Assembly: GCF_016879755.1 (NCBI RefSeq)
Contig: NZ_WOFU01000001.1
Location: 496,001-560,000, forward strand
Length of the DNA stretch: 64,000 nucleotides
Direction of reading: 5' to 3'
Source: Bacillus sp. B15-48
Lineage (GTDB): Bacteria; Bacillota; Bacilli; Bacillales; Cytobacillaceae
A program made the translations under genes and the position numbers. This document shows, piece by piece, positions 9,150 to 17,075 of the stretch; the stretch's first letter is position 1, and every line of letters starts with the position of its first letter. The notes below the pieces were generated by a model. That model had not been told where the DNA came from and ran no database searches. It saw only the letters and a list, made by a program, of their open reading frames with translations.

Positions 9150-9535
9150 TCATAATTTTCTAAATGGGTGCTATGCCGCAGTTTTCGGCAAGCTTAATAG
9201 GGAAGTTGGTGAAAATCCGACACGGTTCCCGCCACTGTAAATCTGAGCAACCTACATAATGTCACTGCTTTTATAAAGTGAAACTTCAATCAGTGGGGGT
9301 TTTCTTCATCCCCCACTGATTGTTAGTTGAACCAATCGGGCGTTTACTGGCTGTTGATCCCCCACTTACAATTCTTATTACTTTCGAATTCTTGAAGTGG
9401 GAATCTTACAGCCAGTTAACCTGCGATAAAAATAAAGGCGGGAAGGCGTAGGTTGTGGTGAAGATGAGTCAGGAGACCTGCCTGTTTTAAAAGCACAAAT
9501 GAACCTACGGGATATAGGAGTGGTGTTTACGAAAA
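9150..9535 (+). promoter_or_regulatory. Cobalamin (AdoCbl) riboswitch, enlarged by an inserted element
   Basis: The conserved blocks occur in order: GGTGCTATGCC, TTAATAGGGAA, GGTGAAAATCC, CCGCCACTGTAA, GTCACTGC (9261-9268), GCGGGAAGGCG (9438-9448) and GAGTCAGGAGACCTGCC. AACCTAC (9249-9255) pairs with GTAGGTT (9448-9454), closing the arm. In typical class-I switches the CACTG and GGGAAG segments are separated by only a few bases, for example six in E. coli btuB as I recall it. Here about 170 nt separate them (see the repeat at 9271-9430). A terminator follows at 9573-9608 as the likely expression platform, controlling the nitroreductase-cobO operon. Confidence 0.93.
9271..9430 (+). repeat. Two-hairpin structured repeat inserted in the riboswitch (copy 1)
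   Basis: The segment starts TTATAAAGTGAAAC and ends GCGATAAA. Hairpin 1 pairs ATCAGTGGGGG with CCCCCACTGAT. Hairpin 2 pairs ACTGGCTGT with ACAGCCAGT, with an inner CCCACTT/AAGTGGG stem. A second copy lies at 54354-54497 with the same landmarks and compensatory changes. It resembles non-autonomous repeats of the Bacillus bcr kind in size, but homology to any named family is not shown. No transposase is present. Confidence 0.75.
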
Positions 9536-9572
9536 AGCTATGTAAATATTAACCATAGAATCTTTTAAAAGT

Positions 9573-9608
9573 AAGCATTTAAACTCGACCGGGTTTAAAT
9601 GCTTTTTT
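9573..9608 (+). terminator. Riboswitch expression-platform terminator
   Basis: AAGCATTTAAAC and the complementary GTTTAAATGCTTTTTT form a stem with a short loop and a T run, ending 28 bp before the nitroreductase start. It is placed where a B12-responsive terminator is expected. Confidence 0.85.
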
Positions 9609-9636
9609 ATTTCCAAAGAACTCGGAGGGATGGAAA

Positions 9637-10215
9637 ATGTCAATTTTACAAGATTTACAGAATCGTAGAGCCATTCGTGACTATGATGGACGCGACGTGG
9701 AAGCTGAAAAAATCAACAAACTACTTGAAGCCGCCACTTTGGCACCAAACGATCGGATGAGGGAGCCGTGGACGTTCTATGTTATCAAGGGGGAAGCAAA
9801 ACGCAAATACAATCATTTAGCAGAGGAATATTTACAAGAAAGATTTCCGACAAAGCCTCATTTAGTCGAAAGTTCTTTAAAAGTTGTACACAATACGCCC
9901 GTTCAGATCATCGTAACAAGTGATGTGATTCCCGACGATGAGGAGGCGACAAAGGATAATGAGTTTGCTGTCTGCTGCGCCATTCATTCGATGTGGCTCG
10001 CAGCCTCTGAATTAGGATTAGGGTTTGTCTGGCGGACTCGAGGAATTGGGCTTGTTCATGACGAACGGCTTCACCAGTTCATTGGATCTCCAGAACATAA
10101 AAAAGTAGTTGGGAACCTATTCATTGGCTACCCAGACCCTGAATTGATGAAGAAACTAAAAGTAAAGACCCGAACGAGTTTCCAAGAAAAAACCATTTGG
10201 TTGGGGGACAAGTAA
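9637..10215 (+). CDS. Nitroreductase-family flavoprotein under B12 control
   Basis: FMN-dependent oxidoreductase of the nitroreductase fold, 192 residues. N-terminal RRAIRDYDG and the TLAPNDRMREPWTFYVI segment form the usual flavin-binding region; EKTIWL closes the protein as in YdjA/YodC-type members. It is the first gene behind a cobalamin riboswitch and abuts cobO (stop at 10215, next ATG at 10216). Two roles fit: electron supply for reducing corrinoid cobalt before adenosylation, or a BluB-like part in lower-ligand synthesis. The sequence is closer to generic nitroreductases than to BluB as I know it, so I do not assign BluB. GGAGG precedes the ATG. Confidence 0.8.
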   Translation: MSILQDLQNRRAIRDYDGRDVEAEKINKLLEAATLAPNDRMREPWTFYVIKGEAKRKYNHLAEEYLQERFPTKPHLVESSLKVVHNTPVQIIVTSDVIPDDEEATKDNEFAVCCAIHSMWLAASELGLGFVWRTRGIGLVHDERLHQFIGSPEHKKVVGNLFIGYPDPELMKKLKVKTRTSFQEKTIWLGDK

Positions 10216-10770
10216 ATGGCAAACACTTCAAAAGCAAAATCAAAAGGGCTTGTGCTCGTCTTTACTGGTGATGGAAAAGGGAAAACGACTGCTTCTCTCG
10301 GCCTTGCTGTCAGAGCGGTTGGCCGTGGCAAGCGCGTTTTGGTCATTCAATTCATTAAAAATCCGCAGCGTACATATGGAGAGAAAATCATTTTCGATAA
10401 ATTAGGAATTGAAATGTATCAAACAGGCGTCGGGTTTACGTGGACAAAAACACCTGAAGAACATCGTGAAGCTCTTCAAAAGGCATGGTCGTTTACGAAG
10501 GAAAAAGTACAATCGGGCAATTACGATATGGTCATTTTAGATGAATTAAATAATGCTTTAGCGATTGACCGTTTTCCGATTGACGATGTTTTGCCATTAC
10601 ATGAAGTGCTCGAGCTGATTCAGCAACGACCGCAATCGATGCATTTAGTCATTACTGGTCGAGCAGCCAAACAGGAAATTATCGACGCTTCTGATCTTGT
10701 CAGCGAGATTAAAGCAACGAAGCATTATTATGATGAAGGGATTCCTGCTGTTTTGGGCGTTGAATTTTAA
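10216..10770 (+). CDS. cobO: Cob(I)alamin adenosyltransferase (CobO/BtuR type)
   Basis: Transfers the adenosyl group of ATP to Co(I) corrinoids to make adenosylcobalamin. The 184-residue protein has the family P-loop GDGKGKTTASLGLAVRAVGRG near residue 18, then VIQFIK, a DELNNAL segment (about residue 112) and the HLVITGRAA motif. Size and motifs match CobO/BtuR/CobP, not the PduO type. It starts immediately after the preceding stop codon, so it is co-translated with the nitroreductase gene and shares its riboswitch. No other B12 synthesis genes are nearby, which suggests salvage of imported corrinoids. Confidence 0.92.
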   Translation: MANTSKAKSKGLVLVFTGDGKGKTTASLGLAVRAVGRGKRVLVIQFIKNPQRTYGEKIIFDKLGIEMYQTGVGFTWTKTPEEHREALQKAWSFTKEKVQSGNYDMVILDELNNALAIDRFPIDDVLPLHEVLELIQQRPQSMHLVITGRAAKQEIIDASDLVSEIKATKHYYDEGIPAVLGVEF

Positions 10771-10779
10771 TATTTGTAT

Positions 10780-11152
10780 CGAGTACTTGGATTGAGTTCG
10801 TTTTACATGCTGTTTTATTACTAGTACTTGGATAAAGTTCGTTTTACATGCTGTTTTATTACTAGTACTTGGATAAAGTTCGTTTTACATGCTGTTTTAT
10901 TACTAGTACTTGGATAAAACGAATTTTTCGCAGATTTTTAATTCGAGTACTAGCAATAAAACTTGGATATAATGCTAGTACTCGGATTAAATTGGGTAAT
11001 TTTAGAAAATATAATCTTAGTACTTGGATTAAATAGATGTTTTAACTCGATTTAATCCTACCACTAGGAATATATATACCTAGTACTCGGAATATAAAGT
11101 CAATTACCAGCATTATCTTTTTAAAAACTATTTTTATTCCAAGTACTAGTGA
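10780..11152. repeat. AGTACT palindrome array 1 (41-bp period)
   Basis: Nine exact AGTACT cores start at 10782, 10823, 10864, 10905, 10946, 10977, 11019, 11082 and 11142, with a degenerate ACCACT at 11060. Each core is the centre of an imperfect palindrome of the form TTATTNC-NAGTACTN-GNAATAA. The first units are near-perfect 41-bp tandem copies; later units share only the box. Spacings are 41, 41, 41, 41, 31, 42, 41, 22 and 60 bp. The array lies between the convergent cobO and creatininase-family genes. Confidence 0.85.
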
Positions 11153-11207
11153 TAACCAAGAGCACGCACTTGAACGAAGCACTAATTTAAACTTGTCCTC
11201 TCTTATT

Positions 11208-11243
11208 AAAAAAACCTCATTTCAGAGAAATGAGGTTTTTTAT
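11208..11243. terminator. Bidirectional terminator between cobO array and creatininase gene
   Basis: AAAAAAACCTCATTT and AAATGAGGTTTTTT flank a five-base loop. It lies 14 bp past the minus-strand creatininase stop codon and after the repeat array on the plus strand. Confidence 0.88.
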
Positions 11244-11256
11244 ATTCATTCAGGAA

Positions 11257-12108
11257 CTACCGCGGCAGCCACTCACCAAATCTTTTCATGCTTACATTTT
11301 GGGTATACTCATCTGCTTCTTTCATCGTTTGGACAATTTTCGGGAGATCAAGCCCGTCCACGATTGCTTCAATGATTTCGACGCCTTCTTTGGCATACCG
11401 TTCACGCTCTTCTGCCGTTTTCAATAGTGGCGTGTACAGATGGTCGGAAGCTTGATCGAAATAGTAGCCAAATGCCCCAGATTGGAAGGCCAATTTGCCA
11501 AGCGAACTTGCTGGATGCTCCACATTTGCTTTCATTACTTTTTCCAAATCATAACTTACCGAGTTCGACTCTGGCACATTAAGCGGCACATCTTCCAAAC
11601 GGTCCAATACCTCGTAGGCACCAATACAAAGCTCATTAAACTTCTCCAAAAAATTAAACGGCAGGTTCGGAACTGTATCAATCGCCTTAATTAAATCCAT
11701 ATAAAGAACTGGAGCTTTTGTGCGATCAAAGAAATCGCGGACCATGGCACTAACCGTTAAATAAGCTGGACCATGAAGCGTCACATACACTTGGCGTCTA
11801 AAGCCTTGATTTAACAATGACTGAGCAATTCGGTCTAAATACTCGGCTCCATCTCTAATGCTCATCTGCACAGTCCCTCTGCCTGTTGGCGTTGCACCGG
11901 CAAAGAAATATGGTAGATTGTGAAGCACCAATCCATCCGTCGCTTCCGCCATTTTTAACGCAAATGCTTCTGCTGCGACTGTTTCGGAATCAAGCGGCAA
12001 TGCCCCGTGTGTTTCCGTCACGCCAACTGGCACGAAAATGAGATCATTTCTATTTAAATACTCTTCTACTTCCCCGTTCGTTAATTTTGATAAAAATCTT
12101 GTACGCAT
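11257..12108 (-). CDS. Creatininase-family amidohydrolase
   Basis: Metal-dependent hydrolase of the creatininase superfamily, 283 residues. The hallmark lies near residues 26-42: VPVGVTETHGALPLDSE, where E, H and D are expected metal ligands. VTLHGPAYL and GAFGYYFDQASDH provide further family-like loops. The superfamily includes creatinine amidohydrolase, MftE-type peptidases and keto-inositol hydrolases (IolN). Because the next gene is a GPH sugar symporter and an AraC regulator follows, a carbohydrate-derived or cyclitol-derived substrate is more likely than creatinine (inference). GGAGGAG precedes the ATG. Confidence 0.75.
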   Translation of the reverse strand: MRTRFLSKLTNGEVEEYLNRNDLIFVPVGVTETHGALPLDSETVAAEAFALKMAEATDGLVLHNLPYFFAGATPTGRGTVQMSIRDGAEYLDRIAQSLLNQGFRRQVYVTLHGPAYLTVSAMVRDFFDRTKAPVLYMDLIKAIDTVPNLPFNFLEKFNELCIGAYEVLDRLEDVPLNVPESNSVSYDLEKVMKANVEHPASSLGKLAFQSGAFGYYFDQASDHLYTPLLKTAEERERYAKEGVEIIEAIVDGLDLPKIVQTMKEADEYTQNVSMKRFGEWLPR

Positions 12109-12163
12109 AGTAAAATATCTCCTCCGATTGTTAGTCTGATTGATTCTAAAATAAGTTTTAAAA

Positions 12164-13534
12164 TTATGCAGCTCTTCTTTGTTCTAACGTCTTATACATT
12201 TCATTTAAACGATCACTATTTAAGTTAAAAATGAACAACAACCCGATTAACATTAAGGCAAAAGCAAGAATTGGCAAACCGTTATACATCCGCAAAACAC
12301 CTTCCGCCACTTGCGGTGATTGTGATTCCGCACCAGAAACAAAACCGACCCAACCAAGCGCATAACTACCTAATGCTGAGCCCACTCCCATCCCGACTTT
12401 TCGGGAGAAGGAATAAATCGAGAAAAGTGTTCCGTCATATCTTTTACCTGTTTGCAGTTCTGTGTAATCTAAGCAATCGGTTACAAGTGCCCAAACGATC
12501 ATAACAAAAACCATATTTGCAATCGTTGCGATATTATAAAGAGCAATAAATAAATAAACATTTTCAATAAGGAAAATCGTCAATAAAGTCGAGCCAACAA
12601 TACCAAAGGACGCTGTTACGATAATTAAATTACGCTTCCCGACCTTTTCAACCAATTTCGGTACAAAGACGAATAATACGAGTGTGACCCCAATTTGAAC
12701 GAAAGCGTTGATGGCAAATGCACCAGGATTGCCATAATATTCAGCAAAGACAATCGCCGCAAGTTGAGTGACTCCGTTAATCATGATTAAAGAACCAACA
12801 GATGCGACCATCATTCCGATTAATTGTCTATTTTTGAACGTAGCCACTAACGCATCTTTAAACTTATAATCTACTTTTTCACCAGCAGGTTGATCGTCAC
12901 GAATTCGCTCCGTTGATAGACGAACAAGACCTGTATAAGCTAGAAGCGAACAAATACTAAAGACAATCGCAACTTTAAAGAACGCGTCTGGAATGATATT
13001 GCCAGCGCTATCATAAATAAACATCGGAACAAGGGATAGAGCGCCAATCCCGACAATCACTCCACCAATCGCTCGGGCACGTGATAGTTTTGTCCGTTCA
13101 ATTGGATCTTGCGTAATAACCGCAGCGAGTGAACCGTATGGAATCGAATCTGCTGTGTAAGCAATTCCATAAAATAGGTAAACAACAACTACCCATACAT
13201 GTACCGCCGTTGATCCCCAACTAGAGACATCCGCAAACGCTAACAATACAGCGGCTGCTAAAAACCATTTTGCTATACTAATATAAGGTAAAAACTTATC
13301 CCCAGTTTTGCCAATCTTCCAGCGGTCGGGAATACTCCCCATCATTACATCTGTAAATGCATCAAATATCCGGGCAACTAAAAACAAAGTTCCCATAAAG
13401 TATGGGCTTACACCTAAAACATACGTCGTAAAGAGTAAGAAGAAACTCCCGATATAAAGATTGACGAAACTACCACCAATGTCACCTAATGCATAACCAA
13501 CCTGATCTTTGACACCAAATTTTCTTTGTTGCAT
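12164..13534 (-). CDS. GPH-family sugar:cation symporter (MFS)
   Basis: Glycoside-pentoside-hexuronide:cation symporter of 456 residues with about 12 membrane helices. The N-terminus GYALGDIGGSFVNLYI and the loop ARIFDAFTDVMMGSIPDR are characteristic of the MelB/GPH family, as is DCLDYTELQTGKRYDGTLF around residue 345. It lies 55 bp upstream of the creatininase-family hydrolase on the same strand and downstream of an AraC regulator, so the three form an uptake and catabolism unit. GGGGG precedes the ATG. Substrate not identifiable from sequence. Confidence 0.88.
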   Translation of the reverse strand: MQQRKFGVKDQVGYALGDIGGSFVNLYIGSFFLLFTTYVLGVSPYFMGTLFLVARIFDAFTDVMMGSIPDRWKIGKTGDKFLPYISIAKWFLAAAVLLAFADVSSWGSTAVHVWVVVVYLFYGIAYTADSIPYGSLAAVITQDPIERTKLSRARAIGGVIVGIGALSLVPMFIYDSAGNIIPDAFFKVAIVFSICSLLAYTGLVRLSTERIRDDQPAGEKVDYKFKDALVATFKNRQLIGMMVASVGSLIMINGVTQLAAIVFAEYYGNPGAFAINAFVQIGVTLVLFVFVPKLVEKVGKRNLIIVTASFGIVGSTLLTIFLIENVYLFIALYNIATIANMVFVMIVWALVTDCLDYTELQTGKRYDGTLFSIYSFSRKVGMGVGSALGSYALGWVGFVSGAESQSPQVAEGVLRMYNGLPILAFALMLIGLLFIFNLNSDRLNEMYKTLEQRRAA

Positions 13535-13568
13535 TTCTTTTTCCCCCTTTCGATTCCACTCGATTTAT

Positions 13569-13680
13569 CATGGCTAGCCATGTGAATATGTGTTAAATCG
13601 CTTTCATATAGAGGGTAAAAAATGGTAGTTTATTCAGTAAACAAACTAATCATTTTATCTGCTTTTATGAAAGCGATTTA
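13569..13680 (-). promoter_or_regulatory. Candidate operators upstream of the GPH symporter
   Basis: Within the 283-bp region between the symporter and AraC genes lie a perfect 14-bp palindrome CATGGCTAGCCATG (13569-13582) and a perfect 15-bp inverted pair: TAAATCGCTTTCATA (13594-13608) and TATGAAAGCGATTTA (13666-13680). The latter also resembles a cre box with two mismatches. They are plausible AraC or CcpA sites for the symporter-hydrolase operon. Confidence 0.5.
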
Positions 13681-13817
13681 TTTTTGTATCTTTATCTTAC
13701 TGTAACTGCTTACATCACTTTTGCACTAAACTTACATGTTTTTTATACTAAACTTGCATCTTGCTATTCAAGTGTTAATCTTTATCAAGGGACCCAAATA
13801 TTGGGGTTTGTACGATA

Positions 13818-14537
13818 TCAATTACTTTTTCCATGCTTCTTTTTAAACTCTTTCGGAGTCATTCCTACTTCTTCTTTGAATATTTTAGAAAAGTACTGTG
13901 AGTTTTTAAAACCTACCATTACGGCGACGTCTGTCATCGAAAGTTTCGAATAGATAAGAAGTTCTTTCGCTTCTTCCACCCTTCTTTGGTTGCGATAATG
14001 GCTCAGCTTAATGCCCATTTCTTTTTTAAAACTGCGCATAAGATGCGTCGGATGAACATGGAGTTGTTGGGCAATCTCTTCAATCGTTACTTCTTCTGCG
14101 AAGTTCATTTTAATATAAAGAATCGCTTTATCAACGATTGTCGAATGACTGACTTGATTCGAGCGGATTGACGGATCACCGTATTCATCAATCATATTCA
14201 CATGAATCGTATGAAGTTGCGACAGATTGTCAGTATGCTCAATCATAATCGAATATTTTTCCGATAGATAATGAGATTGTTCCGGAGATAGCCCTCCTTT
14301 TTCTGCACTATAGCTGTACAAAGTATTATGAGAAAGCAGGAAATTTTTATAGGAGCGAAGCATGTTGCCGGGGACTCGTTTAAAAATATTTAGCGTGTCT
14401 TTTTGTGGATAATTCAAAATTTCTTCCTTATACTTTTTCAAACTCTGTGCATCACATGTTTGAATCGAGTTAAGAAGAGCTTCTCGCATTTTATGAAGTT
14501 CTGCAATGTTTTCACTTCCTGGCTTTTTCTTATCCAT
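13818..14537 (-). CDS. AraC-family transcriptional regulator
   Basis: Probable activator of the adjacent symporter-hydrolase operon; 239 residues. The C-terminal 100 residues carry two helix-turn-helix motifs: VTIEEIAQQLHVHPTHLMRSF and LSMTDVAVMVGFKNSQYFSKI (both split by the usual linker), ending with the GMTPKEFKKKH family signature. The N-terminal 130 residues form a helical ligand or dimerisation region without a cupin signature, as in YesS/YisR-like small regulators. GAGGAG precedes the ATG. Confidence 0.88.
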   Translation of the reverse strand: MDKKKPGSENIAELHKMREALLNSIQTCDAQSLKKYKEEILNYPQKDTLNIFKRVPGNMLRSYKNFLLSHNTLYSYSAEKGGLSPEQSHYLSEKYSIMIEHTDNLSQLHTIHVNMIDEYGDPSIRSNQVSHSTIVDKAILYIKMNFAEEVTIEEIAQQLHVHPTHLMRSFKKEMGIKLSHYRNQRRVEEAKELLIYSKLSMTDVAVMVGFKNSQYFSKIFKEEVGMTPKEFKKKHGKSN

Positions 14538-14744
14538 ATGCGACTCCTCTTTATTTTTCTGAAATAAAAAAACTCGAATGATTCAGGTAAATAATAATTA
14601 AAAACGGACAATGAAGCAAGCACCTATTTCTTCCTTAATATTACTCTTTTATAGGAACAAAGATAACTTATTCGGATTGGCTGGCGATTTGATGTTCAGT
14701 ATGAAAAGCCAAACTTAGGTAACGCTACAAGCGAGGTGATTGAT

Positions 14745-15167
14745 GTGTTTCGTAAAACACTCCTTTTAGTATTCCTTTCGGTCATTGTTTTTAACGGGGC
14801 AATTGTAAGTGCTGAAAATGATAAAATGGTTGAGCTTTTTGATATTGAAAAGAACGAGAGAATTGATACGACACCAACAAATTCGAATGTGCAATTAGAG
14901 GCTGAAAAAATCATTAAAGCAATTGATGATGTTTATAAAAAGTTCAAGCCGATTCCAGACAAAGGTTATATCATTAAAATCCCTTTAGAACCACCCTATC
15001 AGTTAGAAAACCAATGGATTCATGCGGTCATTGATGAAGTAGTCATTCTAATTCCAGAAGAGGGAGAACCGTATCTACTTCTCTTCGATGATGAAAATAC
15101 TCCTTGTTTTTTTACTATTAACACTAAAATTGCGTCTTTATTAGAAATTCTAGATTTTTCTCTTTAA
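14745..15167 (+). CDS. Putative secreted protein, 140 aa
   Basis: No recognised family. Starting at the GTG at 14745 (GAGGTGAT seven bases upstream) gives a classic signal peptide: MFRK, a hydrophobic core to about residue 20, then VSA before the presumed cleavage site. The mature part of about 118 residues is acidic, with IKAIDDVYKKFKPIPDKG, PLEPPYQLENQWIHAVID and VILIPEEGEPYLLLFDDE segments that suggest a small beta-rich domain. An earlier GTG at 14736 is in frame but lacks spacing. It stands alone between a minus-strand regulator and a repeat-rich gap. Confidence 0.6.
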   Translation: MFRKTLLLVFLSVIVFNGAIVSAENDKMVELFDIEKNERIDTTPTNSNVQLEAEKIIKAIDDVYKKFKPIPDKGYIIKIPLEPPYQLENQWIHAVIDEVVILIPEEGEPYLLLFDDENTPCFFTINTKIASLLEILDFSL

Positions 15168-15200
15168 TTAGCCGATATAATTACTTCACACTTTTTTGGG

Positions 15201-15300
15201 GGTGATTCTGTCGGGATGGATGAGCGGCGCTTTCGGACAACTTCACGATTGGTGGCGGCGATTCTGTCCGAATGAGCACCACTTCCAAACAACTCCAACG
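15201..15300. repeat. Family E repeat pair (GATTCTGTC units)
   Basis: Two units: GATTCTGTCGGGATGGATGA at 15204 and GATTCTGTCCGAATGAGCAC at 15260, each followed by C/T-rich sequence containing ACAACT. The 56-bp offset becomes 52 if the extra GATG in the first unit is discounted. A third unit (GACTCTGTCCGAATGAGCAC) lies at about 23287, in the same position relative to the other permease copy. Confidence 0.5.
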
Positions 15301-15339
15301 AGCGAAACCAGATGTTTCAAGGCGCAGGCTTTCCCCATC

Positions 15340-15780
15340 TCACACATCCCCTGATTTATCAGTGCCCGATGTCGTACCAGCGGCATCTTCCCGATCTTCA
15401 TACTTAGACCAGTTTACCGTATGCTCTAAAACAATCGAAATGAGAATTCCCATTAGTAACCCATTGCTAATTAGTGGGCGAACTGTATGCGGAAATGAGT
15501 TAAATACTTCAGCTGGCAAGTTCATGATTGCTAAACCTAAAAGAACAGGCACAGCAATGCGAAAGTTTGTCTTTGCATTAAAGTGGATTCCTTCTAAATT
15601 CCGCATTGCTGAGCGAAACAGCGGAAAATACGCCACGAGTAAAACCGCACAACCCACACTAATCGGCAGCGTCGAAAATAAGGCGCTAAATAAAGGAACA
15701 AACCCTAATAGCATAAAAAAGAACCCACCTAAAATGATCGCTGACCTTTCTAAAATTTTCGTTGATTGTAAAAAGCCAAA
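15340..15780 (-). pseudogene. Truncated 3' copy of the NCS2 permease gene
   Basis: Minus-strand frame encoding only the last 146 or so residues of the permease found complete at 23369-24703 (from GFLQSTKILERS to EDREDAAGT), followed by a different tail, TSGTDKSGDV. Bases 15373-15779 are identical to 23402-23808. Upstream of 15780 the match ends abruptly; the frame continues briefly through unrelated sequence. It has no start or promoter of its own and is not expected to be functional. It marks the left junction of the TRAP module. Confidence 0.85.
15373..15779. repeat. 407-bp direct repeat, left copy
   Basis: By direct reading, this stretch is identical to 23402-23808, 8029 bp away, in the same orientation. 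Sequence just outside differs: to the left it is related but diverged, to the right it is unrelated (start of the TRAP module). Confidence 0.9.
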
Positions 15781-15837
15781 TAAAATACCACAGCACGAAT
15801 GACTGTGGTAGATCCCAAATGACATACTTTTCTTTTT

Positions 15838-15882
15838 AAAAAGGGAGATACGTTTTACTATTAATAAACGTTTCTCCTTTTT
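15838..15882. terminator. Terminator of the TRAP operon
   Basis: AAAAGGGAGATACGTTT and AAACGTTTCTCCTTTTT form a near-perfect stem around an AT-rich loop. It lies 66 bp beyond the minus-strand DctP stop codon and has T tracts on both strands. Confidence 0.8.
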
Positions 15883-15947
15883 CCTCTAATAGATTTTTTC
15901 AGTGACCTCCCGGCCGGGAAACTCCTTTTTCTTTGTAGATAAAAAAA

Positions 15948-16979
15948 TTAGTTTCTTGTTTCATCAATCGCATTTAAGATATCGCTATATTTAGAACGAT
16001 ACTTATCGATGACGGATTTAACTGCTTCTTGCCATGGAGTGATATCTTCTACTTCTGTAACTGTAATTACATCTTTGACTTGTGCTTCTGCATCGGCTTC
16101 AAATTGAGCCCATGCTTCACGTTGAGTTTTCACTGATTCAACAGCAGCTTCTTTAATAATCTTTTGATCCTCGGCACTTAATTTATCCCATGTGATTTTG
16201 CTAATTACAATAACATCTGGTACACGCTGGTGACCGTCAAGAATGAAGTGTTCTGCCGCTTCATAGTGATTGTTTGAAACGTAGCTTGGATAGTTGTTTT
16301 CAGCTCCATCAATCACACCAGTAGAAAGTGCACTATATACTTCTCCAAATGCCATAGGCGTCGCGCTTGCACCTAGTGCCTCCATCAAAGCAATGTTGAC
16401 TTCACTTGGTTGAACGCGTATTTTTTTACCTTTTAGGTCTTCCACTTTTGTAATTGGCTTGGTTGAATAGAAATTACGTGAACCTGCATCGTAATAAGCT
16501 AATCCTACCATCCCGTTAGATTCAAGGCTTTGAAGCAATTCTTCTGCTTTCTCACTTTCCAAGAATCTCCATAAATGCTCGCTATCATCAAATAAGAACG
16601 GAAGATTGAACACTCCAAAGTCACTGTTAAACTCTGCCAATGCTCCACCGGTACTTACACGGTTCAGGTCAATGGTACCCAACTGAAGCTGCTCATTGAC
16701 TTCTTTATCGTTCCCTAATTGAGCATTCGGATAGATATCAATTGTGATACGTCCGTCTGTTTTTTCTTCAACAATTTCAGCAAATTTTTTCCCACCGGTT
16801 ACCGTTGGATAACTTTCTGGTTGATTATCTCCCATACGTAGAACAATAGGCTCAATCTCACTCTCATTTTCCCCGCTTGTATTCTCAGTAGTTGAAGATC
16901 CTCCACAAGCCGCTAGAACCAAACTCGCTGAAACAACTGTACCTAACAATGCTGATAGTGTTTTTTTAGTTAGTTTCAT
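15948..16979 (-). CDS. TRAP transporter substrate-binding lipoprotein (DctP family)
   Basis: Extracytoplasmic solute receptor of a TRAP transporter, 343 residues. Lipoprotein signal with cleavage before C25 (LVLAACGGSS). Mature protein has the DctP-family signature: AEIVEEKTDGRITIDIYPNA near residue 65, PLMEAL-type loop with PSEVNIALMEALGA, and the specificity motif GVIDGAENNYPSY, whose N/R residues usually clamp a carboxylate. It ends the seven-gene minus-strand module whose DctQ and DctM subunits lie about 5 kb upstream. A carboxylate sugar acid is the expected ligand type; identity unknown. Confidence 0.9.
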   Translation of the reverse strand: MKLTKKTLSALLGTVVSASLVLAACGGSSTTENTSGENESEIEPIVLRMGDNQPESYPTVTGGKKFAEIVEEKTDGRITIDIYPNAQLGNDKEVNEQLQLGTIDLNRVSTGGALAEFNSDFGVFNLPFLFDDSEHLWRFLESEKAEELLQSLESNGMVGLAYYDAGSRNFYSTKPITKVEDLKGKKIRVQPSEVNIALMEALGASATPMAFGEVYSALSTGVIDGAENNYPSYVSNNHYEAAEHFILDGHQRVPDVIVISKITWDKLSAEDQKIIKEAAVESVKTQREAWAQFEADAEAQVKDVITVTEVEDITPWQEAVKSVIDKYRSKYSDILNAIDETRN

Positions 16980-17075
16980 TTATCAACACCCCTTTTTTAT
17001 ATTTGTAATCAAATTATAATGAACCATGAACCAATCATTGTTTTCCCTTTTGGAAGGTCATATATTAATAACCTC

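Noticed and set aside
9637-10215. BluB (dimethylbenzimidazole synthase) assignment
   Set aside because: It belongs to the same superfamily and is B12-regulated, but the visible motifs (EKTIWL tail, RRAIRDYDG start) fit generic nitroreductases; evidence is not enough to name it BluB.
10780-11152. AGTACT arrays as CRISPR arrays
   Set aside because: Repeats are short and degenerate, the first spacers are identical copies, there are no cas genes nearby, and spacing varies at the ends.
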